A stretch of 64,000 bases of DNA, from contig NZ_CP117180.1 of assembly GCF_033971325.1 (NCBI RefSeq), positions 1,484,472 to 1,548,471 of the forward strand. The letters run 5' to 3'. This DNA is from Hydrogenobacter sp. T-2. Lineage in GTDB: Bacteria; Aquificota; Aquificia; Aquificales; Aquificaceae. Shown one piece after another: positions 43,870-53,421 of this stretch; positions within the stretch are counted from its first letter, which is position 1; every line of letters begins with the position of its first letter. The position numbers were made by a program, and so were the translations under genes. Below the pieces are notes generated by a model. It searched no databases. It was not told the origin of the DNA and worked only from the letters and a program-made list of their open reading frames with translations.

Positions 43870-44316
43870 ATGAAAGAGCTTGTGCTTTTCCTCCATATTG
43901 TCCTTGCCTCCCTATGGGTGGGAGGCATGCTATTTCTTGTTTTTGTCCTTGCCCCCTTTGTAAGAAAACTGCCAATTAGAGACCGAGCCTTTCAGGAAGT
44001 GGGGAAACGCTTTAGCTTCTATGGAACTCTTGGTTCACTCTCTTTACTTTTCTTGACAGGGCTTTTGAACATACACTACATAGTTGGTTTTTCAAGCCTC
44101 CTTGACCTCTCAAATCCTTATACTAAAACCCTTATGCATAAATTGGGCGTTTTTATATTAGTAGTCTTTGTTTCTCTGGTTCATGACCTTTACTTTGGAC
44201 CGAAGTCTGTAAGTTCATCCCTTCATAGAAATATGGCAAGGATTCTTGGATTTTTGAACTTGCTCCTTAGTCTTTTAATCGTCTATCTTGCAGTAAAACT
44301 TAGGTTTGGAGGTTAG
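43870..44316 (+). CDS. CopD/HemJ-like four-helix membrane protein
   Basis: A 148-residue integral membrane protein with about four helices and conserved-looking histidines at LFLHIVLASLWVGG (helix 1), NIHYIVG, LMHKLG and LVHDLYFGP. The helix-1 pattern LHIVxASxWVGGMLF is shared by CopD and by UPF0093/HemJ proteins, and the MHKLGVFILVVFVSLVHD helix resembles HemJ's H-x-K region. HemJ is a protoporphyrinogen oxidase; hemA lies two genes downstream in the same run of genes, which favours a heme-related role, but the family assignment is not secure. The start ATG 43870 follows AAGGAT. Confidence 0.6.
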   Translation: MKELVLFLHIVLASLWVGGMLFLVFVLAPFVRKLPIRDRAFQEVGKRFSFYGTLGSLSLLFLTGLLNIHYIVGFSSLLDLSNPYTKTLMHKLGVFILVVFVSLVHDLYFGPKSVSSSLHRNMARILGFLNLLLSLLIVYLAVKLRFGG

Positions 44317-44319
44317 AAA

Positions 44320-44622
44320 ATGGCAAAAATCTTAAAGGCAGAGGGTAGTTTTTCAGATTTTATGCCAGTGAAAAAAGCTATTCATGTAGAGGAAGGCTTA
44401 AGGTGTATCGCCTTTTATCTGAAGGCTGGTCAGAAGATAAACTTACACACATCCCCCCACAGGGTTATAACCATCGTCCTACATGGTGAAGGGGACTTTT
44501 TTGTGGGCTCAGAAGAAAACAGGGAGAGGCTAAGGGCGGGCGAAGCCCTTCTCTACGAACCCAACGAGCCCCATGGTTTTCAAGCGGTAGAGGACATGGC
44601 GGTCATGGCTATTGTAGTGTGA
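44320..44622 (+). CDS. Small cupin-domain protein
   Basis: A 100-residue single cupin. Metal-binding pattern: INLHTSPHRVITIVLHGEGDFFVG (first motif with two His) and EALLYEPNEPHGFQAV (second motif, one His). Such stand-alone cupins are often metal-dependent sensors or isomerases; the substrate is unknown. It starts 3 bp after the CopD/HemJ-like gene and ends at the beginning of hemA, so it is cotranscribed with both. Confidence 0.8.
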   Translation: MAKILKAEGSFSDFMPVKKAIHVEEGLRCIAFYLKAGQKINLHTSPHRVITIVLHGEGDFFVGSEENRERLRAGEALLYEPNEPHGFQAVEDMAVMAIVV

Positions 44623-44633
44623 TATATTTATAT

Positions 44634-45863
44634 ATGATGTATCACATATTTGTATGGGGTATGAACTTCAAAACCGCCCCAGTAGAACAGAGGGAGCTTT
44701 TGGCTTGTAGCAGGGAGGATGCTTATTATCTTTTACCACCCCTTAAAACCATAAGGGGTATAGTAGAGATAATGCTACTGTCTACCTGTAATAGGGTGGA
44801 AGTTTACACTGTTGCGGAAGACTACGAGCCTATGAACAGGCTAATCCTTGAGCTTCTACAACTAAAGGGTGTAGATACAAGGCTTAGGAGAAACTCCTTC
44901 TTTTTGGAGGACAGTTTTGCGGTCGCTCATGTCTTTAGGGTTGCGAGCGGGCTTGAGTCTATGGTGGTGGGAGAAACGCAGATAGTAAGCCAATTTAAAG
45001 AGGCATACAGAATAGCGAGGGAACTCCAATGCACTGGTAAGATTCTCAATAGACTATACGAGAAGGCTCTCAGAACTGCCAAGAGGGTTCGTACAGAAAC
45101 TGGCATAAGCAGGAATGCGGTCTCAGTAAGCTATGTGGCCGTAGAGCTTGCTAAAAGGATATTCGGGAGCCTTGCAAAGACAAAGGTTCTCCTTGTAGGT
45201 GCTGGTGAGATGGCTGAACTCTCTGCAAAATATCTCAAAAAACTCCAAGCACACCTTTTTATAACTAACAGAACATACGAAAGAGCAGTGGAGTTGGCGA
45301 GAGAGCTTGAGGGACACGTGCTAAGGTTTGAAGAGCTTTCTGAACATCTCCATGACTTTGACATAGTAATAGTCTCAACAGGGAGCAAGAAGTTTATCAT
45401 AGACACTCCTATGGTCAAAAAGGCGATAAAGAAAAGAAACTACAAACCTATATTTTTCATTGATATATCTGTTCCCAGAAATGTGGACCCTGAGGTGAAC
45501 GAGGTTGACGAGGTGTTTCTCTACGATATAGATGACCTACAAGAAGTTGCGGAAAAGAACCTAAAGGAGAGGTTAAAGGAAAAGGAAAAGGGAGAGATAA
45601 TAGTATGGGATGAGGTAAGTAAGTTTATGAAATGGTTGGAGTTTCTTGAGGTTGAAAGATACATAGTAAGCATAAAAAGGGCATGGAGAAAGGTGGAAGA
45701 AAGAGAACCAATGGTTAGAAAGCTGATTCACAATGCGGTGGAAGAGATAAGAAAAGACCCTTCCCTTGCAGAGAAGTTAGTTAAAATATTCTTGCAGGAG
45801 GTGGAATATGCAGACACAGAGCGAAGGTTACCCTATGTCTATAACAGAGCTCATGGAACTTGA
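44634..45863 (+). CDS. hemA: Glutamyl-tRNA reductase
   Basis: A 409-residue enzyme reducing Glu-tRNA to glutamate-1-semialdehyde, first step of C5 tetrapyrrole synthesis. Catalytic Cys in LSTCNRVEVY (about residue 49), the substrate motif ESMVVGETQIVSQFKEAY, a NADPH Rossmann domain (VLLVGAGEMAELSAKYL) and the C-terminal dimerisation helices are present. Two adjacent ATGs (44634, 44637) fit the family N-terminus (VWGMNFKTAPVEQRE); a GTG at 44619 overlapping the cupin stop is an alternative. The 3' end overlaps the next gene by 56 bp. Confidence 0.94.
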   Translation: MMYHIFVWGMNFKTAPVEQRELLACSREDAYYLLPPLKTIRGIVEIMLLSTCNRVEVYTVAEDYEPMNRLILELLQLKGVDTRLRRNSFFLEDSFAVAHVFRVASGLESMVVGETQIVSQFKEAYRIARELQCTGKILNRLYEKALRTAKRVRTETGISRNAVSVSYVAVELAKRIFGSLAKTKVLLVGAGEMAELSAKYLKKLQAHLFITNRTYERAVELARELEGHVLRFEELSEHLHDFDIVIVSTGSKKFIIDTPMVKKAIKKRNYKPIFFIDISVPRNVDPEVNEVDEVFLYDIDDLQEVAEKNLKERLKEKEKGEIIVWDEVSKFMKWLEFLEVERYIVSIKRAWRKVEEREPMVRKLIHNAVEEIRKDPSLAEKLVKIFLQEVEYADTERRLPYVYNRAHGT

Positions 45864-46103
45864 GAGCGAGTATTCAATAAAGGCTTACGTGCTTATAAAA
45901 GCAGACCCCAGAGAAATTCCTTCCATAATGCTTGCTTTGTCAACCTTTGAAGGAATAAAAACTGCGGATGTAGTAACAGGTCCCTATGACATAATCGTAT
46001 TTGCAGAGGTTAGGAATCAGGATGAACTCGGTAGGCTCGTAATAAGCAAAATACATTCCTTAGAGGGAGTAAAGGAAGCCCTTACCTGTGTGGTGGTAAG
46101 AAT

Positions 46104-46107
<4 letters not shown>
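45808..46107 (+). CDS. Stand-alone Lrp/AsnC ligand-binding (RAM) domain protein
   Basis: A 99-residue protein consisting only of the regulatory alpha-beta domain of Lrp/AsnC family (AYVLIKADPREIPSIMLALSTFEGI; TGPYDIIVFAEV; EGVKEALTCVV), with no helix-turn-helix. Such proteins bind amino acids as oligomers and may modulate partners. ATG 45808 has a strong AGGAGGT 8 nt upstream, which supports the start even though it lies 56 bp inside hemA. The next small gene begins at its stop codon (ATGA). Confidence 0.85.
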
Positions 46108-47966
<1,859 letters not shown>

Positions 47967-48001
47967 GGTAAGCACCTCCTTTAGGGTTTTACTGTAAAAT
48001 T

Positions 48002-48030
48002 ATTTTAGTCTTTTATTATAAAATGTCAAG
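48002..48030 (-). promoter_or_regulatory. hsp20 promoter sharing a 29-bp element with dnaJ
   Basis: On the minus strand TTGACA (48029-48024), 16 bp, TAAAAT (48007-48002). The whole 29-bp stretch matches the dnaJ promoter at 23 of 29 positions with no gap. It also contains a weak HAIR-like arrangement CTTGACA-N7-ATAAAAG (48030-48010), poorer than those at clpB and dnaK. Confidence 0.65.
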
Positions 48031-48056
48031 GGGTGTGAAGGCCTTTATACTACCTC

Positions 48057-48086
48057 TGACAGTCTGAGAGTATATAATGCTATAAT
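48057..48086 (+). promoter_or_regulatory. Promoter of the DsrE-like gene
   Basis: CTGACA at 48057-48062 and TATAAT at 48081-48086, 18 bp apart, about 33 nt before the start codon, with the ribosome site AGGAGG in the leader. Confidence 0.62.
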
Positions 48087-48118
48087 TCTATAAGAAGATT
48101 CTTAAGAGGAGGTTTAAC

Positions 48119-48493
48119 ATGGAGCAAAAGGCACCAGACCTTGTGATCATCCTACTAACAGGAAAGGAAAACGCCAAGAGGCTACCTTCTGCCTTTTTCC
48201 TTGCATCCACTGCGGCCGCAGAGGACATGAATGTGGTGGTATACTTCACAGGTCCATCTACAGAGCTCCTCAAAAAGGGTGTTGCGGACAGTATCTATCC
48301 AATGGAAGGCGGACAGCCACTTTCTTACTTTATTAAGCTTGCCCTTGACAATGGTGTGCATATGGTGGCATGCAAACAGTCCCTTGACCTCAATGGTATG
48401 AAAGAGGAAGACTTGGCTTACAGCTTCCCGGTTATGACGCCTACTCAAGCACTGCCTACTCTTGGAATGGCTGGAAGAGTTCTAACTTGGTAA
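48119..48493 (+). CDS. DsrE-family sulfur-carrier-like protein
   Basis: A 124-residue cytosolic alpha-beta protein of the DsrE superfamily. PDLVIILLTGKENAKRLPSAFFLASTAAAEDMNVVVYF begins the fold (a DsrE-like strand-loop-helix), and a single Cys in VHMVACKQSLDLNGM (about residue 84) is in the position used by DsrE-type proteins to carry persulfide. From family knowledge, such proteins pass sulfur in oxidative sulfur metabolism or tRNA thiolation; many Aquificaceae oxidise sulfur. It is a single-gene unit with a good promoter and AGGAGG ribosome site. Confidence 0.82.
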   Translation: MEQKAPDLVIILLTGKENAKRLPSAFFLASTAAAEDMNVVVYFTGPSTELLKKGVADSIYPMEGGQPLSYFIKLALDNGVHMVACKQSLDLNGMKEEDLAYSFPVMTPTQALPTLGMAGRVLTW

Positions 48494-48504
48494 TATAAAG
48501 TCTA

Positions 48505-48525
48505 GGTATGGGCTTTAGCCCTACC
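48505..48525. terminator. Possible bidirectional terminator hairpin
   Basis: GGTA-T-GGGCT-TT-AGCCC-TACC forms a 9-bp stem with one bulge between the converging DsrE and glycosyltransferase genes; it overlaps the latter's stop codon. No strong T-run follows on either strand, so the call is tentative. Confidence 0.35.
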
Positions 48526-49453
48526 CTCTTAAAAGTCTCTTAGCTACACTAAAGACTTCCTGTGGTGCTATCTCAAGACAAGGATAAGGATAATTTCCAA
48601 ACCTACATCCTCCTCTTCCATGAAGGTCGCAAGGTTGACAATATAAACCTTTGAAAAGATATACACCTTCCTGAGGGTCAAGGGCAAAGCCTAAGGTAGG
48701 ATGCGTTCCGCCGTATATCTGAATAGCCCTTGTCCCTGCCGCCCTCGCCAAATGTAGTAGTCCCGAGTCGTTGCCCACAAAGAGAGAAGCACCCTTTATT
48801 ATGCCAGCCACATCCAAGAGAGATAGCTCTCCACATAGATTAATGGCTTGCCAATCTTTAGTGAGCTCCCTATCCCTTCTGTCTCCCACGAGAATCACCT
48901 TGTAGCCTTCTTTGAGGAAAAGCTCTGCTAACTTTTCAAAGTATGGATATCTTTTCTTTTCATACCTTGCACCAGGAGCTATGCATATATAGTCTCCGAG
49001 CCTATCTTTCCAAGCCCTTAATCTCCCTTCGGAGATTATTATCTTTGGTCTTCCTTCCCTGTAGCCTATAGTTTCAAGGTAAGCCTTTACTACGCTATAG
49101 GGTTTTCTAAAGCTATCAAGGTAAATGGAAAGCCTTCGCCTAAGGGACTGCTTGTTATAGCTTTTCCACTTTCCACCGAGACTTATCCTCAAGAGGAGTG
49201 TTCTCAGATTTTTATGCATGTCAAGGTATAGGTCAAAGCCCTTTAGCCTTTGGACAGTATCCTCTCTGAAAAGTTCTTGCTTTTTTATCTGAAAAACTTC
49301 AAGTCTTGGGTCTTCTAAGAAGACTTCACCAAAGGGTTCAAAGGTCAAAAGATATGGCTTATATCCCAGTTCAAGTAAAGGGTCTATAAGGCAAGAAGTT
49401 AGCACCACATCGCCCAAAGAAGATAGTCTTATTATGAGAGCTCTCTTATCCAC
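48521..49453 (-). CDS. Glycosyltransferase family 9 (heptosyltransferase-like)
   Basis: A 310-residue GT-B enzyme. N-terminal LIIRLSSLGDVVLTSCLIDPLLE is the classical GT9 start; ICIAPGARYEKKRYPYFEKLAELF and VGNDSGLLHLARAAGTRAIQIYGGT (nucleotide-sugar binding, His/Asp pair) mark the C-domain. It should add a heptose or similar sugar to the lipopolysaccharide core at the cytosolic face. A Cys-rich C-terminal segment (LYCQPCDLHGRGGCRFGNYPYPC) is common in this family branch. It overlaps moaD by 8 bp. Confidence 0.88.
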   Translation of the reverse strand: MDKRALIIRLSSLGDVVLTSCLIDPLLELGYKPYLLTFEPFGEVFLEDPRLEVFQIKKQELFREDTVQRLKGFDLYLDMHKNLRTLLLRISLGGKWKSYNKQSLRRRLSIYLDSFRKPYSVVKAYLETIGYREGRPKIIISEGRLRAWKDRLGDYICIAPGARYEKKRYPYFEKLAELFLKEGYKVILVGDRRDRELTKDWQAINLCGELSLLDVAGIIKGASLFVGNDSGLLHLARAAGTRAIQIYGGTHPTLGFALDPQEGVYLFKGLYCQPCDLHGRGGCRFGNYPYPCLEIAPQEVFSVAKRLLRG

Positions 49454-49679
49454 CGCTTACTGGAGGTATAACCGCCACCACTTCCTCTCCCTTTAGCTCA
49501 AAATCTTCTCCAACATACTCATAATTAACCGCAAACCTTGAAACTTTTAAAATATCTTCAAGCTCGGGATACTTTTCAATTAAAAGCCTACGGAGCTCTG
49601 ACACTTTTCCGCTAAACTCAATTTCTTCAAACTCAGCCTTGAGCTTCTCTTTAAGGATGGAAAAGTAAAGGGCTTTCAT
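49446..49679 (-). CDS. moaD: Molybdopterin synthase sulfur carrier subunit (MoaD/ThiS family)
   Basis: A 77-residue beta-grasp protein (ALYFSILKEKLKAEFEEIEFSGKVSELRRLL begins it) ending in the diagnostic Gly-Gly (VIPPVSGG), which is thiocarboxylated to donate sulfur. Features such as VNYEYVGEDFELKGEEVVAVIPPVSGG match MoaD better than ThiS. Its usual partner moaE is not adjacent; the gene sits between a glycosyltransferase and a Uma2 gene, overlapping the former by 8 bp. Confidence 0.85.
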   Translation of the reverse strand: MKALYFSILKEKLKAEFEEIEFSGKVSELRRLLIEKYPELEDILKVSRFAVNYEYVGEDFELKGEEVVAVIPPVSGG

Positions 49680-49681
49680 TC

Positions 49682-50206
49682 TTAAAGCACCTCAGATAGT
49701 TTTATTTTAAGCTCTGGCAGAAGCTCAAACTCTTCGTCAAAGGAGTATACTTCCACAATGCCCTTTTTATGTAAAAATGCCTTCCTGAGTCTCGGGTCTA
49801 CCAGCAAAACCCTCTCCACACCAAAGTCCAAAAGTTCTTGCACCTTCTCCTCCATCTCCGTGTAGGTATTAGAGGGTGAGAGTATCTCTATTACGAGGTC
49901 TGGGGGAACTTGGAGTATTCCCTTTGGCTTTTCTTTTACCTTCTCCTTTGATATATATACCACATCCACCGCCCTTATGGTGAGCGGCTTCTTCCTTATG
50001 AGTATTCCTACCTCACCCACCGCAGTGTATCCTTTAATCCTGAGCTTTCCTCTTATGTAAGCACCAAGGTCAAGCTCATACCATCCATGGTCAAAGCTCG
50101 TAGGAGCCATTTCCACCACCTCTCCGTTGACTATTTCATACAAGCCTTCTGGGAGTTTTCCCTCAACCAAGTCTTGGTAAGTGTATAACTTCTCTACGGT
50201 CTTCAT
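49682..50206 (-). CDS. Uma2-family (DUF820) putative endonuclease, copy B
   Basis: A 174-residue protein of the Uma2/DUF820 family with a PD-(D/E)xK-type core (PPDLVIEILSPSNTYTEMEEK; then RVLLVDPRLRKAFLHKKG). These nuclease-like proteins are abundant in cyanobacteria and some thermophiles and their biological role is not established. Its last 80 or so residues are almost identical to the adjacent copy, while residues about 38-90 differ widely. It overlaps copy A by 4 bp and precedes moaD by 2 bp. Confidence 0.88.
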   Translation of the reverse strand: MKTVEKLYTYQDLVEGKLPEGLYEIVNGEVVEMAPTSFDHGWYELDLGAYIRGKLRIKGYTAVGEVGILIRKKPLTIRAVDVVYISKEKVKEKPKGILQVPPDLVIEILSPSNTYTEMEEKVQELLDFGVERVLLVDPRLRKAFLHKKGIVEVYSFDEEFELLPELKIKLSEVL

Positions 50207-50733
50207 TCCTCAATCACCTCAGATAGTTTTATTTTAAGATCTGGCAGAAGTTCAAACTCATCGTCAAAGGAATAAACTTCCACAATGCCCTTTTTGTGCA
50301 GGAACGCCTTCCTCAGCCTTGGGTCTACGAGCAAAACCCTTTCCACGCCAAAGTCTAAAAGCTCTTGCACTTTCTCTTCCATCTCCGTGTAAGTGTTAGA
50401 GGGTGAGAGTATCTCTATTACAAGGTCTGGAGGCACTTCAAGCATCCCCTTAGGTTTCTCTTTGAGCTTTTCTCTGCTTATGTAAGCTATATCAAGACCT
50501 CTAACTGTTAGAGGGTTCTTGCTCGTTATAAGTCCTACTTCACCGCAGACTACGTAAGCCTTTTTTCTTGCTTTTTCTTTTAGATGATAAACTATATCGC
50601 CTTCATAACCACCATGCTCAAAGCTCGTAGGAGCCATTTCCACCACCTCACCGTTGACTATTTCGTAAAGCCCTTCTGGAAGAGTTCCCTTCAGCACATC
50701 TTCGTAGGTATATGTCCTCTCCTTTACCTGCAT
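50203..50733 (-). CDS. Uma2-family (DUF820) putative endonuclease, copy A
   Basis: A 176-residue paralogue of the gene directly downstream, with the same YEIVNGEVVEMAPTSF opening and the same PPDLVIEILSPSN nuclease core. It follows purH by 10 bp on the same strand and seems cotranscribed with purH, copy B, moaD and the glycosyltransferase. The tandem arrangement suggests a local duplication. Both copies look intact. Confidence 0.88.
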   Translation of the reverse strand: MQVKERTYTYEDVLKGTLPEGLYEIVNGEVVEMAPTSFEHGGYEGDIVYHLKEKARKKAYVVCGEVGLITSKNPLTVRGLDIAYISREKLKEKPKGMLEVPPDLVIEILSPSNTYTEMEEKVQELLDFGVERVLLVDPRLRKAFLHKKGIVEVYSFDDEFELLPDLKIKLSEVIEE

Positions 50734-50743
50734 GAGTTTAAAT

Positions 50744-52261
50744 TTAGTGTCTAAAGTGTCTTGTGCCAGTAAAGACCATAGCCATGCTATGCTGGTTTAC
50801 CGCCTCTATTACTTCCTTGTCTCTTATAGACCCTCCAGGTTGAATTATGGCAGTTATACCTGCAGAATGAGCTATATCTACGCTGTCTCTAAAGGGTAGA
50901 AAGGCTTCAGAAGCAAGAACGCTTCCTCTTAACTCAAAACCAAACCTCTGGGCTTTTGCTATGGCACATCTTAAACTATCCACCCTTGAAGTATTTCCAG
51001 AGCCTATTGCCAAAGTCATACCTTCTTTTGCTATAACCACCGCGTTAGACTTTACATACTTGCAAACCTTCCACGCAAAGAGCATGTCTTCCTTCTCGGT
51101 TTCTGTGGGCTCTCTTTCCGAAACCACTTCAAATCTCTCATAATCAAGACTGTCCTCTTCCTGCAGAAGAAAGCCACCACTTATCTTTTTTATATCAAAG
51201 GAGTGGGAAAAGCCAAAGACCTGTATTAGCCTTAGGTTTTTCTTCTTTGAGAGAACCTCAAGGGCTTCCTCGGAAAACTCTGGAGCTATAACCACCTCAA
51301 GGAAGACTTCTGTGAGCCCTTGGGCTAAGTCCTTGTCTACCTTGTCGTTAAAGGCTACTATGCCTCCAAAGGAAGACTCGGGGTCTGAAGAAAAGGCTCT
51401 CTCGTAGGCTTCAAGCAGGCTATTGCCTAAGGCTACACCGCAGGGGTTGTTGTGCTTTACTATTACGCATGCAGGTTTTGAAAACTCACTTACGAGCCTA
51501 AGGGCAGAGTCGCTGTCAAGGTAATTGTTAAAGGACATTTCCTTTCCCTGCAAAACCTTAGAACGGGCAATACCAAGCTCCTCAAGGGGGTTGAGATAAA
51601 GCCAACCCTTTTGATGGGGGTTTTCTCCGTATCTTAGCTGGCTTGCTAACCTAATGGGTATGGCGGAGTATGTAACTTCTGTTTGCACCTCAAACATATT
51701 TGCCAAGGCTTTTGATATAAGAGCATCGTAGTAAGCGGTAAGGGAAAAAGCCTTTACCGCAAGGGCTTTTCTCTCTTCAAGGGTTAGACCACCTTCTTTT
51801 ATTCTCTCCGCTACCCATCCGTAGTCCTCAGGGTCTACCACTACCGCAACTCTGTAGAAGTTTTTAGCGGAAGCTCTGATAAGAGTTGGTCCACCTATAT
51901 CTATAAACTCCATAAGCTCCTGCTCTGTTAGGTCTTCTTTTAGTTTCTCTTCAAAGGGATATAGGTTAACCACCACAAGGTCTATGGGTTGTATGCCAAG
52001 GCTCTTTATTTCTTCCTTGTCCTTTTCTACCCAATCTCTGTAGAGAATACCGCCATGCACCGCAGGATGCAAGGTCTTTACCCTACCGTCCAATATCTCG
52101 GGAAAGCCTGTGAGCTCTTCCACCAGCTTTACCTTATAGCCAAGGCTTTGGATAAACTTTGCAGTGCCACCAGTGGATATGACCTCAAAACCCTTCTCAT
52201 AGATAGCCTGCAGAAGTTTTTCAAGACCCTCTTTGTAGTATACGGAGATAAGTGCCCTCAT
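50744..52261 (-). CDS. purH: Bifunctional AICAR formyltransferase / IMP cyclohydrolase
   Basis: A 505-residue enzyme for the last two steps of IMP synthesis. N-terminal MGS-like cyclohydrolase domain (GLEKLLQAIYEKGFEVISTGGTAKFI begins it; DGRVKTLHPAVHGGIL) and C-terminal formyltransferase domain with LRYGENPHQKG, VIVKHNNPCGVA and the catalytic Lys-His. Complete length. It starts the minus-strand unit that runs on to the Uma2 genes. Confidence 0.96.
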   Translation of the reverse strand: MRALISVYYKEGLEKLLQAIYEKGFEVISTGGTAKFIQSLGYKVKLVEELTGFPEILDGRVKTLHPAVHGGILYRDWVEKDKEEIKSLGIQPIDLVVVNLYPFEEKLKEDLTEQELMEFIDIGGPTLIRASAKNFYRVAVVVDPEDYGWVAERIKEGGLTLEERKALAVKAFSLTAYYDALISKALANMFEVQTEVTYSAIPIRLASQLRYGENPHQKGWLYLNPLEELGIARSKVLQGKEMSFNNYLDSDSALRLVSEFSKPACVIVKHNNPCGVALGNSLLEAYERAFSSDPESSFGGIVAFNDKVDKDLAQGLTEVFLEVVIAPEFSEEALEVLSKKKNLRLIQVFGFSHSFDIKKISGGFLLQEEDSLDYERFEVVSEREPTETEKEDMLFAWKVCKYVKSNAVVIAKEGMTLAIGSGNTSRVDSLRCAIAKAQRFGFELRGSVLASEAFLPFRDSVDIAHSAGITAIIQPGGSIRDKEVIEAVNQHSMAMVFTGTRHFRH

Positions 52262-52328
52262 GGAGTTAAGATTTTAACATCTTCTGAGCGTATTGGCATA
52301 AAGCCAACTTACGCATATTCTATAGATT

Positions 52329-53420
52329 ATGGAACTTCATCAAAGAATAAGGCTTATGTCAAGGCTTACCAGCTTTGAGAGGGATGGGGATTATAACTTT
52401 GAAAGCTGTGTCTTCTATGCTTCCACACCCAAAGGTAAAGTGCCTATCCTCAAGCTCATGCAAACAACCATGTGCGATAAAAACTGCGTGTATTGTGCCT
52501 TTAGAAGAGACAGGGACGAAACAATAAGGATAGCACTAAAACCTGAGGAAATAGCAAAGGGTTTTATGGAACTATACAAGGCGGGAAAGGTAAGCGGGCT
52601 TTTTCTTTCCTCGGGCATTTTCGGAAATCCAGACTTTACCATGGAAAGGATGATAGATACCGCAAAGATACTTAGAGAGAAATATGAATTCAAAGGCTAC
52701 ATACACCTTAAACTCATGCCCGGAGCTTCTTTGCAAAGTGTGGAAGAGGCAGTTAAAGTGGCAAGTAGAGTCTCCATAAACCTTGAGACTTCAAAGGAAA
52801 AGAGGCTCAAAGACATAGCAAAGGGCAAAAGCATACTTCAGGATATGCTTCCCAAAATAGAGTATGTGGATAGGCTTTTGAGAGGTCAAAAGGGTAAAAG
52901 TCAGATAAGTCAGATGATGGTAGGCGTTGGAGATGAAAAGGATGAGGAGATAATAAAAGCGGTAGATTATCTAAACAAACGCTTTAGACTGAGTAGGATA
53001 TACTTTAGTGCCTTTTTCCCCGTGAAGAACACCCCGCTTGAAAATAGACCAGCGGAGAACCCAAAAAGGGAACATAGGCTTTATCAGGTTGATTTTCTTA
53101 TAAGAGCGTATGGCTTTTCCTTTGAAGAGCTAAAGCCAGTGCTAATAGATGGCAATCTTCCTCTTGACAAAGACCCAAAAACTGCATGGGCTGAGGCAAA
53201 CATGCATCTATTTCCATTGGAAATAAACACTGCGGACTACGAAATGCTTATAAAAGTTCCCGGCATAGGAAAGAAGACCGCGAAGGAGATATTAAGGAGG
53301 AGAAAAGAGGGAAAGCTAAGCTCACCCAAAGACCTAAAAGGCATAAGAAATTTGGAAAAAATGCTTAATTACCTTACCCTTAACGGGAAATATTTTGGTC
53401 AAAGACTGCTGAAAGGGTAA
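52329..53420 (+). CDS. Radical SAM protein with C-terminal helix-hairpin-helix (putative DNA modification/repair)
   Basis: A 363-residue protein with the radical SAM cluster motif CDKNCVYC (C-x3-C-x2-C is the norm; here the spacing gives Cys at about 50, 54 and 57) and, at the C-terminus, a helix-hairpin-helix DNA-binding region (MLIKVPGIGKKTAKEILRRRK; DLKGIRNLEKML). This domain pairing matches the family known from databases as a putative DNA modification/repair radical SAM protein, often linked to a uracil-DNA glycosylase-like gene; no such glycosylase is adjacent here. The reaction is unknown. It converges on lysA with 1 bp between stops. Confidence 0.87.
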   Translation: MELHQRIRLMSRLTSFERDGDYNFESCVFYASTPKGKVPILKLMQTTMCDKNCVYCAFRRDRDETIRIALKPEEIAKGFMELYKAGKVSGLFLSSGIFGNPDFTMERMIDTAKILREKYEFKGYIHLKLMPGASLQSVEEAVKVASRVSINLETSKEKRLKDIAKGKSILQDMLPKIEYVDRLLRGQKGKSQISQMMVGVGDEKDEEIIKAVDYLNKRFRLSRIYFSAFFPVKNTPLENRPAENPKREHRLYQVDFLIRAYGFSFEELKPVLIDGNLPLDKDPKTAWAEANMHLFPLEINTADYEMLIKVPGIGKKTAKEILRRRKEGKLSSPKDLKGIRNLEKMLNYLTLNGKYFGQRLLKG

Positions 53421-53421
53421 A

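Noticed and set aside
49682-50733. Uma2 pair as a toxin-antitoxin module
   Set aside because: The two proteins are paralogues of the same nuclease family; neither looks like an antitoxin.
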